The notes below the pieces were generated by a model. That model made no database searches, was not told the DNA's origin, and saw only the letters and a list, made by a program, of their open reading frames with translations. Made by a program: the position numbers and the translations under genes. Source: Holophagales bacterium (lineage in GTDB: Bacteria > Acidobacteriota > Thermoanaerobaculia > UBA5066). From it: a DNA stretch of 25,793 bases. Numbering within the stretch: the first letter of the stretch is position 1; every line of letters begins with the position of its first letter. Shown piece after piece: positions 22,477 through 25,793 of this stretch. Location of the stretch: contig JADJZB010000016.1 of the NCBI GenBank assembly GCA_016719485.1, positions 1-25,793 on the forward strand, written 5' to 3'.

Positions 22477-23742
22477 CTATGGTTCGGGTGGTTTCATGAC
22501 CAGACCGCCAGTCTTGTAGTCGTAAACCTCTACTTGAACACCCTGCTTTAGCGAGTCCGCCATGAATCCGCGTAGGACTAGATCCTGATTGAAGGTCAAC
22601 TGGTCGGCGCGGATAAGCTGAATCTCAAGCACGTTGATGGGCGTTGGCTCAGCGCGGTTATACCCAAGCAGCTGCTGGAGGTACTTGTTCAGGCGATCTC
22701 GTAGCCCGTTGCTTGCAATGTCTTCGACGACATAGCTTCGAGATCTCGGGTCAAGAGACTTGAGTTCGATCTTCTCGATGCTAAAGGCGTCTCTGAAGTC
22801 TGCCCTCGCGGTACCGGGGGCAGCACGCTCGTATCCGGCCTCCTCCGAGTAAGTCTCCGCAGCCCTAACGTCCTCGACTATTTGACCCCGCCGCGTCGCC
22901 TTTCTCGGAAGACTTGGCCGCTTCACAGGTGCTTCTACGACTCCTCGCCCAAACACCATCTGCCCGACAAATCCGGCCATGTACACCGAGTCCGTGATCG
23001 CCATCGCGTGGCTCTCCTCGGCGTTGCTCGGCGAGAAGTAGTAGCCCTCCGGATCGCGGAACGTGACAGGGTCGAGTGCCAGACCCGGGGAGATCAGTGC
23101 GTTCCCTGTCGCCTTCAAGAATCCAAGCGTGTACGACCCCCGTGAACGCGGTGGAACCGCCCGCATCGTTGGCGGCATAGCCGAACGCCGAGGACCTACC
23201 GTCGTGATGTTCTCGTACTCGAGCGCTCCCATGCACGTCTGACCGGGCGGGCAGCCAAGCGACTTATGAACCTGCAGCCCCCACGGGTCTTCGGGGCCAT
23301 CCGACACGAGTCCGCAGCTAATCGAGCCGCAAGCCCGACGCGGCCAGAGGCTTAGAGACGCCGATGCCCCGACACGGAAGGGCGGGAGTAGCTCGAAACC
23401 CCTGACGCGAGTTTCCGGATAACTCGACAGAGGACCTCGCAGAAGGTTGAGGTCGACCAGCGTCAGCGGGCCGAGGTCGAGGCGTTCTTCGTGCCCAAGC
23501 TCGCGCTCGACGAGGATGACGTCGCCGAGGTCGAAGCGACGAGGCTCTTCGGCTTCGACGTCAGCGACGGCGGCCGGCGCGATCGAAGCGAGCGCCGAGG
23601 CCGCTTCGGTCCTCGCGACAGAGAAGGCGGCTGGTGGGTTCTGCTCCCACACGCTCGTACGCGAGGCCTCGGCTCGCGGCGGCGCCAGTAGCGCCGCCAG
23701 GGCCAGGAGCACGAAGGGCCTCGTGTGTCTCACGCGGCCCAT
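22477..23742 (-). CDS. Secreted mini-Rhs-type toxin, unit 3
   Basis: 421 residues from ATG 23740-23742. An open frame continues upstream only because of an indel that fuses it to the broken 207-aa gene. The signal peptide and N-terminal domain are nearly identical to the unit 2 toxin, with one extra proline (PPRAEAS). DPWGL is at 152-156. From there the tail is new: SLGCPPGQTCMGALEYENIT, a segment ALDPVTFRDPEGYYFSPSNAEESHAM, a basic linker (VKRPSLPRKATRRGQIV) and a C-terminal domain with FSIEKIELKSLDPRSRSYVV, NKYLQQLLGYNR and VLEIQLIRADQL. The IELKS motif after an acidic stretch may mark another nuclease-type domain, but this is uncertain. The gene at 21910-22464 is the likely immunity partner. 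Confidence 0.72.
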   Translation of the reverse strand: MGRVRHTRPFVLLALAALLAPPRAEASRTSVWEQNPPAAFSVARTEAASALASIAPAAVADVEAEEPRRFDLGDVILVERELGHEERLDLGPLTLVDLNLLRGPLSSYPETRVRGFELLPPFRVGASASLSLWPRRACGSISCGLVSDGPEDPWGLQVHKSLGCPPGQTCMGALEYENITTVGPRRSAMPPTMRAVPPRSRGSYTLGFLKATGNALISPGLALDPVTFRDPEGYYFSPSNAEESHAMAITDSVYMAGFVGQMVFGRGVVEAPVKRPSLPRKATRRGQIVEDVRAAETYSEEAGYERAAPGTARADFRDAFSIEKIELKSLDPRSRSYVVEDIASNGLRDRLNKYLQQLLGYNRAEPTPINVLEIQLIRADQLTFNQDLVLRGFMADSLKQGVQVEVYDYKTGGLVMKPPEP

Positions 23743-23789
23743 TTTGCGGCTAAAGGGAATCCCCTCCAGGATCAGCCGGGGTTCGGCGA

Positions 23790-24412
23790 TCAGGAGGTGA
23801 CGCGACGGTCTCATGACGGCGAGCTTCTGTCCGGCGAGGACGAGGTTCTTGAAGGCGGCGCCGTTGAAGCGGTCATCGAAGCGGCCCCTCTGCTTGAGGT
23901 CCGTGGCAATCGGGCGGAGCCGGCGATAGTTCTTCAGAAGCTGGTCTGTGGTGACTTCAGGCCGGTAGAAGGCCTTCGTCAAGGCGCTACAGAGTCCTTC
24001 GACCGTCCCTTTGTGGATGAAGGGATCGAAGCCATTCACGTCGCTCAGCGACTTCTGCACGCGGAAAGGGACGGCCTCCAAGAGAAACCAGCGGTGCTCG
24101 ACGGTGCGGCATGCGCCCACGCTACGGCGAGCCCGGTTTCAAATGGCATGTTGAAGCGGGGGCAGCGCGGCTTCTTCGGGGAGAGCTCGACGCGGGAAAG
24201 GTCGTGGATCGACGAGCCGCAGGATTGAATGAGCTCGATGAGCCGTTCCAGACGATTCTGTACGGGCGGGATCTCGAGCACGGAGCGAGGCGTGAGGCCG
24301 ATCGTCGTTAGGCCGGCGATCAGGGCCAGATAGAGGCGGCCGTACCCTCATCGAAAGGTATGTTGAGGAAGACGTCCTCAGGATTGGGACTGGGGCTTTT
24401 CCGGGCGGCCAT
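23790..24412 (-). pseudogene. Frameshifted copy of the 207-aa gene, unit 3
   Basis: The sequence is almost the same as the intact gene at 13139-13762 and starts at the same ATG (24410-24412) just after the 62-aa stop. One base is missing near 24346 and another near 24103, and one C is added near 23812. The first loss throws the frame off after about 20 residues. The second returns part of the gene to a readable frame (HRWFLLEAVPFRVQ onward). The insertion removes the normal stop, so the frame runs into the toxin gene. Either the gene is dead or these are assembly errors. Confidence 0.8.
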
Positions 24413-24601
24413 TCAGCCGGTGGCTCGCTTGCCAGTCCGACCGGTATCGGCGGAGCTCTTCTTCGCGCGCTGCACGACCGCAGCGACGAGCTTGTCGATC
24501 CTCCTCACCTCGTCCCGAGACACGCCAAGCCGCTTGGCAGTCTTGTCGGGACTGGGGAAGGGGGTCACGACTCGGAAGGGCTTCGCAGTCATCGTGCTCA
24601 T
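24413..24601 (-). CDS. Small 62-aa helix-turn-helix-like protein, unit 3
   Basis: The protein is identical to that at 13763-13951 (MSTMTAKPFRVVTPFPSPDK, then TAKRLGVSRDEVRRIDKLV and a basic tail). Here the start ATG overlaps the recombinase stop as ATGA, with GGAGGAGA as ribosome site, so it is translationally coupled to the recombinase. Perfect conservation, while neighbouring genes show indels, is notable, though the short length makes this weak evidence of selection. Confidence 0.65.
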   Translation of the reverse strand: MSTMTAKPFRVVTPFPSPDKTAKRLGVSRDEVRRIDKLVAAVVQRAKKSSADTGRTGKRATG

Positions 24602-25536
24602 CCTACGTCTCCTCCGGGTGGGGGTTCAAGGCTTCCCAGTCGGGCCGCCGGGTGAGTGGCCGTGTGGATTTCCTTGAGCTTCGTGATCGCCACGTGCGTG
24701 TAGATCTCCGTCGTCGTCAGCTTCACGTGACCCAGGATGGCCTGGATCATCCGGACGTCGGCGCCGTTCTCGAGCATCAGCGTCGCCATGGCGTGGCGAA
24801 AGAGGTGGCACGAGCCGGTCTTCGCGACGCCGGACGCCTTCACGTACCGGCTCACGTACAGGCTGAGCGTCTTCGGCGCGATCGGCTCGCCCTCGCCAGC
24901 GAGGAAGATGAAACCGCGGTCCGGCTCGATGACGAAGTCTGGTCGGGCCTCGCGGATGTACTTCGCGATCCACGCTCCGGCTCGCTCCCCGATCGGGACG
25001 ACCCGATCCCGCCGGCCCTTGCCCTGGCGGACGGTGATCGTGCCGCGTTCGGTGTCGACGTCGTGGACTTTCAGGCCCGACAGCTCGGTGCGCCGGATCC
25101 CCGTCGAATAGAAGGTCTCCAGGATCGCCCGGTCTCTCAGGCCCTGGGGCTTCCGGATGTCGGGCTGCGCCAGGATCGCCTCGGCCTCCGTCGCCGTCAG
25201 GACGTGCTTCGGGAGCCGCTTCTCCACCTTCGGCAGCTCGAGCTCGGAGGCGGGGTTCGAGAGGAGGTGATTCTCGCGGGCGAGCCACTTGAAGTACTGC
25301 TTGATGAAGCTCAGGCGGTGGTGCTGCGTCGAGAGCGTCAGAGGGCTCCCGTCCGGCTTCTCCGTGTAGAAGAGCATTCGCTGGTAGCGCTCGAGCATCG
25401 GCTTCGTCACGTCGCGGGGCTTCATCACGTCCCGCTCCTGGCTCCAGACGACGAAATCCGAGATCGACCACTCGGCCGACTGGACCGTCCTGGGCGAGTA
25501 GCCCCTGACCTTCATGTGCTCGAGATGGGCCTTCAT
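24598..25536 (-). CDS. Tyrosine recombinase/integrase, unit 3 (N-terminus frameshifted)
   Basis: 312 residues are readable from an internal ATG at 25536 (MKAHLEHMKVRGYSPRTV), which is residue 32 of the unit 2 protein. The normal GTG start lies near 25627, but a one-base loss near 25587 breaks the frame between them. All catalytic residues remain (GIRRTEL, GKGRRDR, HLFRHAM, ILGH, EIYTHV), so a protein started at 25536 would lack only a short disordered, basic leader and might still work. The C-terminus (LGSLEPPPGGDVG) is longer than in unit 2 and overlaps the 62-aa gene by 4 bases. The stretch at about 24976-25060 matches unit 1 more closely than unit 2. Confidence 0.85.
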   Translation of the reverse strand: MKAHLEHMKVRGYSPRTVQSAEWSISDFVVWSQERDVMKPRDVTKPMLERYQRMLFYTEKPDGSPLTLSTQHHRLSFIKQYFKWLARENHLLSNPASELELPKVEKRLPKHVLTATEAEAILAQPDIRKPQGLRDRAILETFYSTGIRRTELSGLKVHDVDTERGTITVRQGKGRRDRVVPIGERAGAWIAKYIREARPDFVIEPDRGFIFLAGEGEPIAPKTLSLYVSRYVKASGVAKTGSCHLFRHAMATLMLENGADVRMIQAILGHVKLTTTEIYTHVAITKLKEIHTATHPAARLGSLEPPPGGDVG

Positions 25537-25793
25537 CAGGACGACGAAACCGCGCGGGTCGGTCGTGTCGCGGAAGGCGAAGACCTGCTGCGTCGAGCTG
25601 CCGCGCGCCGTCGGGCCGGGCTCGTCACGGACCTGCTCCTACAGCCGCCCGCTGCGCGGCGGAGGACGAGCTTCGGCTCGGGCAGTGGGTACGACGGGAT
25701 TCCGAGCGTGCCTCCGAGGAGCGGAGTTTCGGCTTCTTCGTGCGAGAAACCGTTCAAGCGCGCATGGGGAGCGGGATCCGGCTCGTCTTCCTC
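25536..25793 (-). CDS. C-terminal end of primase-ATPase, unit 3 (partial, frameshifted end)
   Basis: From the right edge the frame reads EEDEPDPAPHARLNGFSHEE, as in the last residues of the unit 2 primase, down to VLRRAAG. A base lost near 25648 (CCGGCC to CCGCC) then removes the normal stop, and the frame continues through GCRSRSVTSPARRRAAARR to 25536, overlapping the start region of the recombinase. The rest of the gene lies outside the window. Confidence 0.7.
   Translation of the reverse strand, partial: EEDEPDPAPHARLNGFSHEEAETPLLGGTLGIPSYPLPEPKLVLRRAAGGCRSRSVTSPARRRAAARRSRSSPSATRPTRAVSSS

Larger units (their letters stand above)
23276..25793. repeat. Long direct repeat, copy B
   Basis: The second copy of 12628-15145, reaching the window edge. 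One-base differences against copy A include an inserted C near 23812, a lost base near 24103 (GGG to GG), another near 24346 (CCCC to CCC), changes near 24607 and 24634, and losses near 25587 and 25648. Several fall in homopolymers and most lie in coding sequence. Confidence 0.9.

Noticed and set aside
22477..24120. 547-codon frame joining the end of the 207-aa protein to the unit 3 toxin
   Set aside because: The join results from a single inserted base near 23812 that removes the normal stop. The toxin's own ATG at 23742 and signal peptide are intact, as in units 1 and 2.

Overview
The window is high-GC bacterial DNA made of three consecutive copies of one modular, mobile-looking unit; the last copy is cut by the right edge. 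Nothing in the sequence fixes the host. High GC, multi-copy recombinase units and Rhs-style toxins would suit a large-genome soil or sludge lineage such as Acidobacteriota or Myxococcota, but this is a weak inference.

Each unit has a divergent core. Leftward run a CHC2/Toprim primase fused to a P-loop ATPase, a tyrosine recombinase, in units 2 and 3 a 62-aa plus 207-aa gene pair, then a secreted mini-Rhs-type toxin and its immunity gene or genes. Rightward run an XRE-family regulator and defence-type cargo. Unit 1 (about 1-9429) carries a BsuBI/PstI-family restriction-modification pair plus a DUF262-HNH protein. Unit 2 (about 11094-20160) carries a SEFIR/TIR-like protein. Unit 3 (from about 21802) shows its immunity, toxin, 207-aa, 62-aa and recombinase genes and the end of its primase. 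There are thus two payload slots per unit: the toxin tail with immunity on the left, and the cargo on the right. The machinery between them is nearly constant.

Units are separated by GC-rich, apparently non-coding blocks of about 1.65 kb (9430-11093 and 20161-21801). Each lies between convergent genes and has two inverted arms. Every arm carries the same ordered series of small hairpins. The stem sequences differ among the four arms, yet almost every change keeps the pairing. The centre of each block folds into a conserved multi-branch junction that also shows compensatory change. These blocks are the best candidate for something undescribed: element ends, a folded attachment site, a replication origin for the primase, or a large structured RNA.

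Units 2 and 3 share a 2.5-kb tract that is almost identical but differs by several single-base indels. In unit 3 these break the 207-aa gene, the recombinase start and the primase end. They are either early decay or long-read assembly errors. A short tract of the unit 3 recombinase matches unit 1 rather than unit 2, which suggests gene conversion among copies.

My working picture is a family of recombinase/primase elements that has piled up in tandem and exchanges anti-phage cargo and contact-toxin/immunity cassettes. The link between recombinase, primase and structured blocks is inference from layout only.
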